DNA from: Collinsella sp.
GTDB taxonomy: Bacteria; Actinomycetota; Coriobacteriia; Coriobacteriales; Coriobacteriaceae
NCBI GenBank assembly: GCA_029264355.1
Contig: JARIBW010000012.1
Coordinates: 1 to 47,549 of the forward strand
Direction: 5' to 3'
DNA: 47,549 nt
Shown: one piece after another, positions 28,019 through 37,003 of the stretch
Layout: each line of letters opens with the position of its first letter
Position numbering within the stretch: position 1 is the first letter of the stretch
Notes under the pieces: model-generated
Told to the model about the DNA's origin: nothing
The model's database searches: none
What the model saw: only the letters and a program-made list of their open reading frames with translations
Position numbers and translations under genes: made by a program

Positions 28019-28264
28019 CTGACGTCTTTGCGCTCTTTCTCTGAACGGGGGCGGTCAAAAACGAAGAACCCGTGAACCACGCCCCGCTTGGCACCGCCGT
28101 GAGCTGGCCAGTCGATCAGCTGGGCAGATTCCCTCATTTTTTCGACAACTCGGCCACAGACGGATCGGGACGGTCTTGGGATCGCACGTCGTAGCATCGC
28201 CCCACGGGCAACGCAGCACAAACACAGCCGCCCGCGTTCAGCCACGAGACCACGGGAGGGCACG

Positions 28265-31200
28265 ATGATCGACAAGAGGAAGAAACCGACACGCGAGTTG
28301 ATCGGAGGTGGAGGCGCCGAAAGGGGACGGTCGACGGTCGGCGGCACCGAGGCGCGGCCTGTGCGCGGACGGTGGACTCACCCCAGGCCGGACGCCATGC
28401 TCAACGGCAAAGCTCGCATCCTTCTTATATTCATCCTCGTTTCCGCGGCCTTTTGCGCACTCTCGGGTCTCGTGGGGCCCTGGTCGCACAACGCGTTCGC
28501 CGCAGATGGGTACACGCACACATTTCCCAACGGGAACACGGTCGAGGTTCATCCCGACGGGACGGTCACGGGCACGTGCGTGATGTCCGACAACGCCGTC
28601 GTGGGTGGTAAATTCAGCGGAAATGTCACCATGCCGGACGGCAAGACATATCCCGCGCTCTGTTACGAGGTGGTCATCGGTGTGCCAAATCACGGTTTGT
28701 ACCCGGGCCCCTGCGACGGAACCTATCCCTTTGAGGCGAAGCGAAATCCCAACGGCACGTACTTCGTGCTGATCAAAAGTCAAAACGCGGAGGCGGGTGC
28801 GCCGGGCACCGTACCGAGCACCTATCCCTACCAACGCTGTTGCACCAAAGAGTGGAAACTTGTGCTCGACGTGGACGTCGCGTTCGACAAACGCTCCAAG
28901 TCGCCCGACCTGACCGACGGAAACCCAGCGTATGCACTGGGCGGGGCCTCATTCGACATATACGATGCCGCGGGCGAACAAAAAGTGACTTCCATCACCA
29001 TGGATGACGACGGCAAGGCCCGATGCAGGCTCTCGCCCAACAAAAACTATTACGCCGTGGAGACCAAGGCGCCACGGGGTTACAAACTGAACCAAGACCG
29101 CATCCCGTTTCACGTGAACCCACAGGGAACGGAGATCGCATTCGAGGATGCGCCGGGGACCGTCTCCCTTGCCGTTCACAAGCGGGATGCCGCCACGGGA
29201 AGCGGAGCGCAGGAGGGCCTCTCCCTGAAGGGCGCCCAATACGAAGTGACCTCCCTATCTACCCAGGGATGGAAGACCCAGATGACCACGGATGAGCGCG
29301 GTGACGCCTCGGTGACGGGCATTCCCCTGGGCCGGATCTCCGTGGTCGAGACAAAGGCCCCTGAAGGTTATCGGCTCGATTCGACCGTACACACATACGA
29401 GGTGAACGCCGACCAGCTCGGAGCATCCGGCACGTTCGAACTCTCACCCGAGGAGGGTTTTGGTGAAGCGCCGCAAGCGTTCGACATCGAAATCGTGAAA
29501 TACCTCGACAGCGGCGACGATGGTTCCGGTTTGCAAAAACCGGGCGCTGGCGTTCGCTTTGACATCGTCTCCAACTCAACCGGAAAGACCGTCGGATCCA
29601 TCACGACCGACGGGAGCGGGCGGGCGTCGAGCGCGGGCGCTTGGTTCGGCGCGGGCGCGCGTGTCGACGACATCAAGGGTGCCATCCCCTACGATCGAAA
29701 GGGGTATACCGTCCACGAGGACCCCGACAGCACACCCGAAGGCTATCAACCGTGCCCCGATTGGACCATCGGAACAGGTCAAATGACAGATGGAAGCACA
29801 TTGCACTACATCGTCGACAATGATTTTGTCGGATCTCGCGTGCAAATCGTGAAATGCGACGCCACCGACGGTCTGCCCGTCCCACTCGAAGGATTCACGT
29901 TTCAGGTACTCGACAAGGGCAAAAAACCGATATCCCAGGAGATCTGGCATCCAAATCATGCAGTGATGGATACGTTCACCACCGACGCCACGGGATGCGT
30001 CACGCTACCCGAGCCGCTAGAGCCGGGAGCCTATTACATCCGGGAGACGCAAGCCGTGAAACCCTATCTGACCAACGGAGACGAGATCGCATTCGAGATT
30101 TCCGATGACGCCGAGACGCCACCGCTGACCGTTGTGCGCGTCTCGGACGAACGGGCGACTGGATCGGCGTCGATCGTCAAGCGCTGCGCCGACGACGCTT
30201 GCCCGTGGTGTGAAAAGGGAAACGCGATCAAGGGCGCGGGCTTTGCCGTGGTTGCGATGGAAGACATCGTGGGCCCAGACGGCTCCGTCGATATGCCCGA
30301 GGGTGCAGCACTCGAACTCGATCCAACCGACGAGAACGGTGTTTCCAAAATCGATGGACTGCCCCTCGGCAACGGGCGTGCTCAATATGCGTTCATCGAG
30401 GTAAAACCCGCGCCAGGCCATGTTCTCGACCCCACCCCCATTCCATTCACCCTGAGTTGGGTCGACGCGGAAACGCCCGTCGTCGACATCGAGGTGACGC
30501 ACCAGAACGCTCCCAGCAAAACCGTCGTTCACAAGACCGATGTATCCACGGGAGACCCCTTGGCCGGGGCGTTGTTCGACGTTTGGCCGCGGGAGCTTGA
30601 ATTAGAGCCCGACGACACCGCCGGACGGGCGACGAACAGTGGAAGTGCCGGCTCTTTGCTGATCACGAGCTGCGTCGGTGAGCGCGATTGGAATGACGTC
30701 CAGATTCGGCTGGATCAGAGGGTCGACTACGCGCTTGCCAGGGCATCGATTCCCACCGGATACTCCCTGCGCCTCACGCGCACCCCCGGAAAGGATGACG
30801 GGCAAGCGCAGGTTGCCGAGAACGGGGGCGCATGGCGCACCGATAGCGTCACGCTCGGCGGCGATGATGACATGTTGGCACCGGGCACATACCGGATCGA
30901 GCTGCTTGACGCAGACGGTAAGGACGTACAGGCCGACTATGAAAAGGAAATCGAGGTGAAAGCGGGCAACTCGCACCTCATCACATACTCGCCGGGCGTG
31001 TTTGGCATGAAAGGCAGGGTATCCATCGAAACAAAGGAAATCGAACTCGCATCGTACGACACCGATGACTTCGATCTTGACGGCGATCTTGCCATCATCT
31101 CGAATGTCAAACCGGGCTCGTACCGACTGAGCGCGACGTCTGCCACCGACGAGAAGCTGGGCGCGAACACGGATGTTGAGGTTCGCTTCGGCGAGTCGAC

Positions 31201-32965
31201 GCATGTGCAATGGCGTAAATCGGAACTCTATTGCACGGATCACACCCTCGTACCGCTCGGTAAAAAGTTCCTGGACGATGCACTTTCCCATGCGGGCATA
31301 TCAACGGTGACGGACGAGCGCGGAGATATGATCCTGACCCATCTCCCGGCACTTCCGGGCGAGCTCGACGCCCTCTTCAGGCTGGTTGCGCCCGACCAGA
31401 AGCGGCCCGAACTGGGCCAGCCAGACGGGGCGGGCGTGACGGACCGCGCCGACGAACCGCTGACCTGGTGCGTTCAGGAGATGCACGCGCCCGCGGGATA
31501 CATCGCCGATAGGGAGATTCGAACATATGCCACCCAAATCATGCCGGATGAGGAGGGCAACTCCGCTCAACGCATCGACATCGCAAATGATCACACCAAG
31601 GTCGAGATCACGAAGCGCGCGTCAGAGACCGAGGAACCCCTTGCTGGGGCGACGCTCGAACTCACGGACGAGGAGGGCAACGTAATAGAAAGCTGGACAA
31701 GTGCGTCGGAGGCCCATCGCATTGAACGGCTCGAACCGGGCACCTACACGCTGACGGAACTAAAATCCCCCCATACGCACGAGCCCGCGGCGGCACTCAC
31801 GTTCAATGTGAAGCCGACGGCAAGCGTCCAAGCCGTCTCGCTCCATGACAAGCAGATCGTCGTGGCAGGCGACATCGATAAGCGACAGGAGATCGCGAAG
31901 CCCATGGCACCTCACGCTAAGGCCGATGGGGACGGACTCAACCGGGCGGACGCCCGTGATAGCGAAGACGGTTCGTTCTCTTACTCCATCGATTATCGCA
32001 ACAACAGCTCAACCTGGGTTGATGAGTTCACCGTTGAGGACAGCCTCGATGCAGCCGCGAGCGGAATGGCCGAACTGACGGGGATCACCACCGGACAGGC
32101 GGAAGGAGATTACGACGGGAAGCTCAACGTCTGGTATCGCACGAATCTCGATCATGAAGGCGGTGCGGGAGAGGCCGTCGCAAATGCGACGCTCGCGGAC
32201 GGGCATGTGAACCCCTGGCTCCACGATCAGACGGTTGCGGATGGCATCGGCGAGGACGGACGAGCGAGCAGCTACGAGGAATGGAGGCTGTGGAAGAAAG
32301 ACGTATCGACCACCGAATGTACATTCCTGCCCGTCTCCGAGCTCCCGCTCGAATCAGATGAGGTCATCACCGGCATCCGTCTCGAATACGGCTGCGTGAG
32401 CAAGGACTTCACATCGAGACCCGACCAATGGGACGGCGTGAACGTCAAGCAGCAGCATGACGATTGGAATCCCGTTCCACCCACCCACGGACAGATGCCA
32501 GGCGCTGAAGAAGGGACAGCGACTGCATATGCACCGACGTTAATCCACATGCACGCATTGCCTTCATACGCCGGGGGATGCTCGGTCGACAACCGTGCGC
32601 ATGTTTCGCTCTATCGCAACGGAGGTGGCGAAGGACTTGAAGCTCATGACGAAGACGCCGTTCATCAAGAGGCGGGAACCGTTCCGGCGAGCCCCATCAC
32701 CAGCCTCGATCAAACCGGAGCCGCCACTCTGCTCAGAACCTCAATCGCCCTCTCCATCGCGGGCATCGTCGCCGGGGGTTATCTGCGGCGGCGGAGACGC
32801 CGGCAGCATGTTCGAACGCCGAGCTCTTCTGGCTTGCGCCCTGAGTGCGATAGCGGGAGCCGGATTCTCCGCAATCCAATCGGCGCCGTTGAGCGAAGGC
32901 AGGTTGAGGGGCCTGCGGGAGCGCACCCTGGTCCGTTCGGACGCCGGAAATGGGAATGCCGATGA
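28265..32965 (+). CDS. Giant LPXTG-like surface adhesin with SpaA/Cna-B isopeptide domains
   Basis: A 1566-residue surface protein. Residues 1-48 form an unusually long basic head before the signal segment (51-79, ending HNAFA). Cna-B/SpaA-type beta domains follow, with paired Lys/Glu isopeptide candidates: K209/E266, K306/E362, K412/E485, K530/E594, K639/E712, K757/E1072 and K1117/E1165. The sixth domain is split by about 290 residues containing two PEGA-like units (about 861-985). Residues 1236-1455 resemble the C-terminal domain of clostridial SpaA-like pilins. LDQTG (1481-1485), a hydrophobic segment and six arginines (1508-1513) form a sorting signal. The frame continues 53 residues past the arginines, through the start of the sortase gene. 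GGGAGGG precedes the ATG. Role as adhesin or pilin-like protein is inferred. Confidence 0.88.
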   Translation: MIDKRKKPTRELIGGGGAERGRSTVGGTEARPVRGRWTHPRPDAMLNGKARILLIFILVSAAFCALSGLVGPWSHNAFAADGYTHTFPNGNTVEVHPDGTVTGTCVMSDNAVVGGKFSGNVTMPDGKTYPALCYEVVIGVPNHGLYPGPCDGTYPFEAKRNPNGTYFVLIKSQNAEAGAPGTVPSTYPYQRCCTKEWKLVLDVDVAFDKRSKSPDLTDGNPAYALGGASFDIYDAAGEQKVTSITMDDDGKARCRLSPNKNYYAVETKAPRGYKLNQDRIPFHVNPQGTEIAFEDAPGTVSLAVHKRDAATGSGAQEGLSLKGAQYEVTSLSTQGWKTQMTTDERGDASVTGIPLGRISVVETKAPEGYRLDSTVHTYEVNADQLGASGTFELSPEEGFGEAPQAFDIEIVKYLDSGDDGSGLQKPGAGVRFDIVSNSTGKTVGSITTDGSGRASSAGAWFGAGARVDDIKGAIPYDRKGYTVHEDPDSTPEGYQPCPDWTIGTGQMTDGSTLHYIVDNDFVGSRVQIVKCDATDGLPVPLEGFTFQVLDKGKKPISQEIWHPNHAVMDTFTTDATGCVTLPEPLEPGAYYIRETQAVKPYLTNGDEIAFEISDDAETPPLTVVRVSDERATGSASIVKRCADDACPWCEKGNAIKGAGFAVVAMEDIVGPDGSVDMPEGAALELDPTDENGVSKIDGLPLGNGRAQYAFIEVKPAPGHVLDPTPIPFTLSWVDAETPVVDIEVTHQNAPSKTVVHKTDVSTGDPLAGALFDVWPRELELEPDDTAGRATNSGSAGSLLITSCVGERDWNDVQIRLDQRVDYALARASIPTGYSLRLTRTPGKDDGQAQVAENGGAWRTDSVTLGGDDDMLAPGTYRIELLDADGKDVQADYEKEIEVKAGNSHLITYSPGVFGMKGRVSIETKEIELASYDTDDFDLDGDLAIISNVKPGSYRLSATSATDEKLGANTDVEVRFGESTHVQWRKSELYCTDHTLVPLGKKFLDDALSHAGISTVTDERGDMILTHLPALPGELDALFRLVAPDQKRPELGQPDGAGVTDRADEPLTWCVQEMHAPAGYIADREIRTYATQIMPDEEGNSAQRIDIANDHTKVEITKRASETEEPLAGATLELTDEEGNVIESWTSASEAHRIERLEPGTYTLTELKSPHTHEPAAALTFNVKPTASVQAVSLHDKQIVVAGDIDKRQEIAKPMAPHAKADGDGLNRADARDSEDGSFSYSIDYRNNSSTWVDEFTVEDSLDAAASGMAELTGITTGQAEGDYDGKLNVWYRTNLDHEGGAGEAVANATLADGHVNPWLHDQTVADGIGEDGRASSYEEWRLWKKDVSTTECTFLPVSELPLESDEVITGIRLEYGCVSKDFTSRPDQWDGVNVKQQHDDWNPVPPTHGQMPGAEEGTATAYAPTLIHMHALPSYAGGCSVDNRAHVSLYRNGGGEGLEAHDEDAVHQEAGTVPASPITSLDQTGAATLLRTSIALSIAGIVAGGYLRRRRRRQHVRTPSSSGLRPECDSGSRILRNPIGAVERRQVEGPAGAHPGPFGRRKWECR

Positions 32966-33536
32966 TTTCGACTGGAAGATGCTCGCGCAAATCAATCCCG
33001 ACATCGTGGGATGGATCCGGGTTTCCGGGACGAGCATCGACTTGCCCGTCGCCCTCCCGCCGCAGGACAAGCCACGTGATTGGTACTTGCACCACGATGC
33101 TTGGAGAAGGTACAGCGATCTGGGTTGCCCCTATCTCGATGTGAGATGCGAAGAACAGGGAGAGCATTTACTTATATTCGGCCACAGGCTGGGTCGCTCG
33201 AACCACATGTTCACCGAGATGGCAGACGCTCACGAGCAACCTGTTTTCGATGCGCTGGGAAGCGCGATTTGGTATAGCCGATGGGGCAACGCGGTATTCG
33301 AGCCGATGCTCTCCCTTGCCGTCGACAAGGACGACGCGCTCATACAGCGGTTTGCATTCGATTCGCCCTCCGACCTGAAAGGCTGGTTGTCCACACTGCT
33401 CGAACGATCCTCCGCACGCGCAGGGTCGGCAAACGAGATCGCACTACAGGCGCGCCGGGTGCTCACACTCGTCACATGCTCGGAAACGCAACGAGGGGGA
33501 AGGCGCAGGACGCTCGCCGTGTTCGCCGCACGATAA
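32808..33536 (+). CDS. Sortase, class B-like
   Basis: A 242-residue transpeptidase. An N-terminal signal-anchor (about 7-25) is followed by NPDIVGWIRVSGTSIDLPV, YLHHDAWRRYSDLGCPYLD, the catalytic His126 in LIFGHRL, HMFTEMAD, and Cys224 in LTLVTC with basic residues 231-234 supplying the Arg. This pattern is closest to SrtB-type enzymes. It should anchor the adhesin encoded directly upstream to the cell wall or join pilin subunits. ATG at 32808 lies inside the adhesin frame (+1), giving a 158-bp overlap; the ribosome site is weak (GGAGA), so it is probably translationally coupled. Confidence 0.88.
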   Translation: MFERRALLACALSAIAGAGFSAIQSAPLSEGRLRGLRERTLVRSDAGNGNADDFDWKMLAQINPDIVGWIRVSGTSIDLPVALPPQDKPRDWYLHHDAWRRYSDLGCPYLDVRCEEQGEHLLIFGHRLGRSNHMFTEMADAHEQPVFDALGSAIWYSRWGNAVFEPMLSLAVDKDDALIQRFAFDSPSDLKGWLSTLLERSSARAGSANEIALQARRVLTLVTCSETQRGGRRRTLAVFAAR

Positions 33537-33560
33537 GGGTCTGGAGATGGCGCACCCATA

Positions 33561-33598
33561 GCAATGCACCCCGGGGTGGCTCCCCCGGGGCGCATTGC
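33561..33598. terminator. Long hairpin between sortase and convergent small gene
   Basis: GCAATGCACCCCGGGG (33561-33576) pairs with 33583-33598 over 16 positions with one A-C mismatch. No clear T-run follows on either strand. Confidence 0.6.
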
Positions 33599-33606
33599 TC
33601 GATGAC

Positions 33607-33819
33607 TTAGCGATCGTCCTCGGATGCATCCCGCATCTCAAACTCGATTTCGCCCAGCTCCTCGTCCTTCTGCTGCTCGGCCTCGGCACGCTCGGCACGA
33701 ACGCTCTCGGGTGTCGACCATATGCTGCCCAAAAAGAACGAAAGGCCAAGACCGAGCAGAGCGGCGACGGTGGCCCCGACGAGATATTGGACCCAATGTT
33801 CCCTGATGAACTGAATCAC
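33607..33819 (-). CDS. Small single-pass membrane protein, function unknown
   Basis: A 70-residue protein: one membrane segment (about 10-32, VQYLVGATVAALLGLGLSFFLG) and a charged Glu/Arg-rich helical tail. GTG start with GAGGGGG close upstream. It begins 23 bp after the M28-like gene ends, in the same direction, so the two are probably co-expressed. The family is not recognised. Confidence 0.7.
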   Translation of the reverse strand: MIQFIREHWVQYLVGATVAALLGLGLSFFLGSIWSTPESVRAERAEAEQQKDEELGEIEFEMRDASEDDR

Positions 33820-33842
33820 GCGTCCCCCTCAGCCACAAAGCG

Positions 33843-36764
33843 CTACGAACGACGGATGACCTCGGTCACCACGTCAGACACGACGGCGACATTCTCAAGG
33901 TCGACGTTATAGGGCTGATCTTCCTCAGTGCGAGCAAGCGCGAAGCCTGAACCTTCCACACCGCCGATGGTCAGCGAGCGGAGGCTCATGTTCATCGCAA
34001 CCTGAGCGTCGGTGGTGACATACGGCATGTCAACCGTTGGATACTCGTGATGGAAATCGGAGCTGACGTGCCGGACGAGCTTGGTGATGCGTTTATCTCC
34101 CTTGAGCACCCGCTCCTCACCCTCGGTAGAGAGCATCGCGACCTGACCGGCGCCGACGCTCTCGAGGTTGATGAGGAACACGCCGCGGAGCTTATCTCGG
34201 TGCTCGTCGAGGAAGGCCTGCATGCCCGCGTTCCCGTTCTCGGACGCGCCGGTCGCAACGAACCAGATGTCATGGCCGAGGAGCTCGTCATCACCCATAT
34301 CGGCGATGGCCTCGCGCAGCTCGTCCTCGGACGCATCGCCGAACGGGGCGGCTCCGCCCTTCCAATCATCGTCGTCGAAATTATCCCAAGAGCCGATATC
34401 ATGGCCGCTGCGCTGGGCATCGAAGGAATCGTCCACGCCGAGCCAGTCGCTCATGCTGTCCTCTTCCTTCTTTTTGCGACCGAAAAGACGAGACAGGCCG
34501 CGACGAGGCTTCTCCGGCTCGGGGGCAGGGGCGCTGATGGTCTCGAACGCACCTTCGGGGGCATAGCCCTGCTCGAGCGGATCGGAAGAACTGATGACCG
34601 TGAAGGCGCTGCGCGCCTCGGCGGCCTGCTCATCGAGAACGGGGGCCGTCGAGGGAGGGGTGGCGGGGACGGACGGGGCCATGGGGGCGGCGAAGGGGTC
34701 GACCGGAGTCGACGACGGATCGGGAAGATCGAACAGGGATGCGCGATTGGCGGTCTCGGGCGTGTGGGGCCTGGGCGCCGACGCGGTGCTGGGAACGTTG
34801 ATCACGCGCTGGGGACGGGCAGGGACGGCACGGTTGACCTCGGCCATAAGGGAGTCGACCGTCTCGACCGGCTGAGCGGGCATGGCCACGGTGCCGGACA
34901 GGTCTATCGAGCCGTCATCGGCGGGCATGACAAACATCTGCGTCGCCCCATCGGTGGAAGTCTCCTCGTTCGATCCGTTCGTGAAGGGCTCGGTGGCATC
35001 CTCGATTCCGGCGGCGTCGTCCTGCGCGGCGGGGGCATCCTCGGAATCAGCGACATCGGCGATGTCGATCTTGAAGTCGATGGAGTCGTCCTGGAAATCA
35101 TCGACCACGGGCTGCTCCACCTCACCATCGGGCTCGGGATCGGCTCCATCACTCTCCGCGACGGGCTCTTCCTCTATGACCTCGTATTCAGCCTCGAGGA
35201 TGTAATCATCATCCTCAACGGGCGCGAACGCCTCGACGAAAGCGACGTCGTCCTCCACCTCGTCGGCGGGCTCGAGAACGTCCTGCTCGACAAAAGCCTC
35301 CTCGGCATCGTCGACGTGCTCGTCCGAAGCTTCCCCATCTGCGACGGGCACGGGCTCGTCGACCGGGGCGGGCTCGTCGGTGACGAGTTCAGCAGCCGGA
35401 ACCACGACGGAAGCAGCCGGTGCGTCGCTCTCATACACGAAGGAACAGGACTCGGGCATCATTCCCAAAGCGCGAATGACATCCGCGCCAAAGCGGATAT
35501 TGCCCTCGGAGTTCACCCGGAACGGAAGCTCCTCCTCAGCGGTGTCCAGGTCGAGCTCGGCCTGAGCGGCCCCGTCCTCGGAAGGCTCGTTCGCCACGGC
35601 CCGCTCCTCGATGGAGCGACCGGCGGAATCTTCCTCATCATGTTCGACATCCGCGACGGGAACGGGATCCACGGCCTCAAAGACCGCCGTGCCCTGCTCG
35701 ACGGGCTCGTCTTCGGCGACGATCTCCTCGACATCCGAGTCCTCGTCGGCAAGGTCGGTCTCAACCAAATTAACCGCCGTCATGCCGGCCTCGATCTCCG
35801 CGGCGTCCATCGCGGACGTGGAGCCGAAATCGATGACCTCGACCACATCATCGGCCTCGGGCTGATCATTCTCGTCTCCGCCGATGATCAGATCGCCCTC
35901 GGCGCCCTCCTCCATCTCGTGCGGATAGAAAGCCTGGGCGGCGGCTGCAGTCTCGGCCGCGGCGATGGCCTCTTCGAGGATGCGCTGCTGCTCTGCGAAG
36001 TACTCGTCGGCCGGCTGGTCGGAAGGGAACTCCTCGCCCATCTCATACGGGGCGACGGCGTCCATGACGCCGAGCATGGCGGCCACGGAGGACTTGTTGC
36101 ACACGGCGCCCGTGGTGTAGGGGAGGAAGAAACGGTTGGCGATGATGGCGATACCGTTCGCAAGCGGGACGAGGGCGGCCACGATGGCGAGCATCCACAG
36201 AACGACCTTGGCCGAATCCGGCAGCGGAAGCATGCGCACGATGGCAAAGACAGCCGGGACGACCATGCAGATCGGAAGGAGTTTCACGATAAGCGGGCGA
36301 TAGGCGGCAAATGGCTCGGAGCTCAACAGGTCGACACGTGGGGAGTCGTAGTGAGCCACGACGACGACCGGGCGGTTGCGGGGAGACGCGAGTGGACCCG
36401 TTGCCTTGTGGTAGGCGATGACGTTCTGGCTCAGACCGCCGGAACCGAGGGTGGAGAGCACGGGGCGGCCGGAACGCTCGAGGACGAAGAGGACCGCGGC
36501 GGCGATGGCGAGCAGCAGGCCCAAAATGCCGGCGGGGCCGGCGATGCCGGTTAGCACGGCGCCAATGAACGCCGCGATGCCGAGGGCCGCCTGGACGACC
36601 TTGGCCGAACCGCTCGCGCTGAACTCCTGCACTTCGGGTGCGAAGCCATGGTCGGAAAAGACCCTCGCGATCACATCCGCGGCGGCGCGCTCCTCCTCAC
36701 TGCAAGCAGGGGTGATACCGGTGTTCTGAAGCAGGTGGCTCAGGTATTTCTTCGTATTCGCCAT
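33843..36764 (-). CDS. M28-like membrane protein with large acidic insertion, possibly inactive
   Basis: A 973-residue protein. Residues 1-50 and 110-240 resemble the first half of an M28 metallopeptidase (VVVVAHYDSPR with His138 and Asp140), with four membrane segments at about 55-95 and 157-212. Residues 242-831 are an insertion dominated by Asp, Glu, Ala and Pro. The fold resumes at 832 (DIWFVATGASENGNAGMQAF, VFLINLESVGAG, YVTTDAQVAMNMSLRSLTI). Where M28 enzymes have the bridging Asp (xDNASG) this has CNKSS (222-226), and where they have Glu-Glu it has Ser841-Glu842; the terminal SDH is TDA. It may therefore be a pseudo-enzyme or use altered metal binding. ATG at 36764 has GTGGAG. Confidence 0.75.
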   Translation of the reverse strand: MANTKKYLSHLLQNTGITPACSEEERAAADVIARVFSDHGFAPEVQEFSASGSAKVVQAALGIAAFIGAVLTGIAGPAGILGLLLAIAAAVLFVLERSGRPVLSTLGSGGLSQNVIAYHKATGPLASPRNRPVVVVAHYDSPRVDLLSSEPFAAYRPLIVKLLPICMVVPAVFAIVRMLPLPDSAKVVLWMLAIVAALVPLANGIAIIANRFFLPYTTGAVCNKSSVAAMLGVMDAVAPYEMGEEFPSDQPADEYFAEQQRILEEAIAAAETAAAAQAFYPHEMEEGAEGDLIIGGDENDQPEADDVVEVIDFGSTSAMDAAEIEAGMTAVNLVETDLADEDSDVEEIVAEDEPVEQGTAVFEAVDPVPVADVEHDEEDSAGRSIEERAVANEPSEDGAAQAELDLDTAEEELPFRVNSEGNIRFGADVIRALGMMPESCSFVYESDAPAASVVVPAAELVTDEPAPVDEPVPVADGEASDEHVDDAEEAFVEQDVLEPADEVEDDVAFVEAFAPVEDDDYILEAEYEVIEEEPVAESDGADPEPDGEVEQPVVDDFQDDSIDFKIDIADVADSEDAPAAQDDAAGIEDATEPFTNGSNEETSTDGATQMFVMPADDGSIDLSGTVAMPAQPVETVDSLMAEVNRAVPARPQRVINVPSTASAPRPHTPETANRASLFDLPDPSSTPVDPFAAPMAPSVPATPPSTAPVLDEQAAEARSAFTVISSSDPLEQGYAPEGAFETISAPAPEPEKPRRGLSRLFGRKKKEEDSMSDWLGVDDSFDAQRSGHDIGSWDNFDDDDWKGGAAPFGDASEDELREAIADMGDDELLGHDIWFVATGASENGNAGMQAFLDEHRDKLRGVFLINLESVGAGQVAMLSTEGEERVLKGDKRITKLVRHVSSDFHHEYPTVDMPYVTTDAQVAMNMSLRSLTIGGVEGSGFALARTEEDQPYNVDLENVAVVSDVVTEVIRRS

Positions 36765-36831
36765 GTGGACTCCACATCGAACTCGTATGCGTGCAAACAC
36801 GTTGCAAAGACAACGCGCATGTATAGTCGCC

Positions 36832-36837
36832 AGTATA
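36832..36837 (-). promoter_or_regulatory. Possible -10 of the M28-like gene
   Basis: TATACT on the minus strand about 70 bp ahead of the gene; TTGGCA lies 19 bp upstream. On the plus strand in the same divergent gap, TTGCAC and CATAAT (19-bp spacer, around 36934-36964) may serve the WYL genes. Confidence 0.35.
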
Positions 36838-37003
36838 CCCTTACTTGCGCCCTACCTGCCAAATTTTGACTCCTCGGGACCGCTCGGGCAGACGTCCCGC
36901 GCGCTCCCCACACCCACTTCCGCCCATTCGTCTTGCACTAAAATGGATGAGCGGGCACATAATCGTGTCCAAAGCGGCATCAAGCTGAAAGGGAAGTACC
37001 GCC

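Noticed and set aside
28265-33536. Full pilus operon
   Set aside because: Only one large SpaA-like protein and one sortase are present; no minor pilins, so a classical pilus cluster is not supported.
34047-36554. 835-codon plus-strand open frame
   Set aside because: Antisense to the acidic insertion of the M28-like protein; its Asp/Gly/His-rich translation is a mirror of Glu/Asp/Ala codons.
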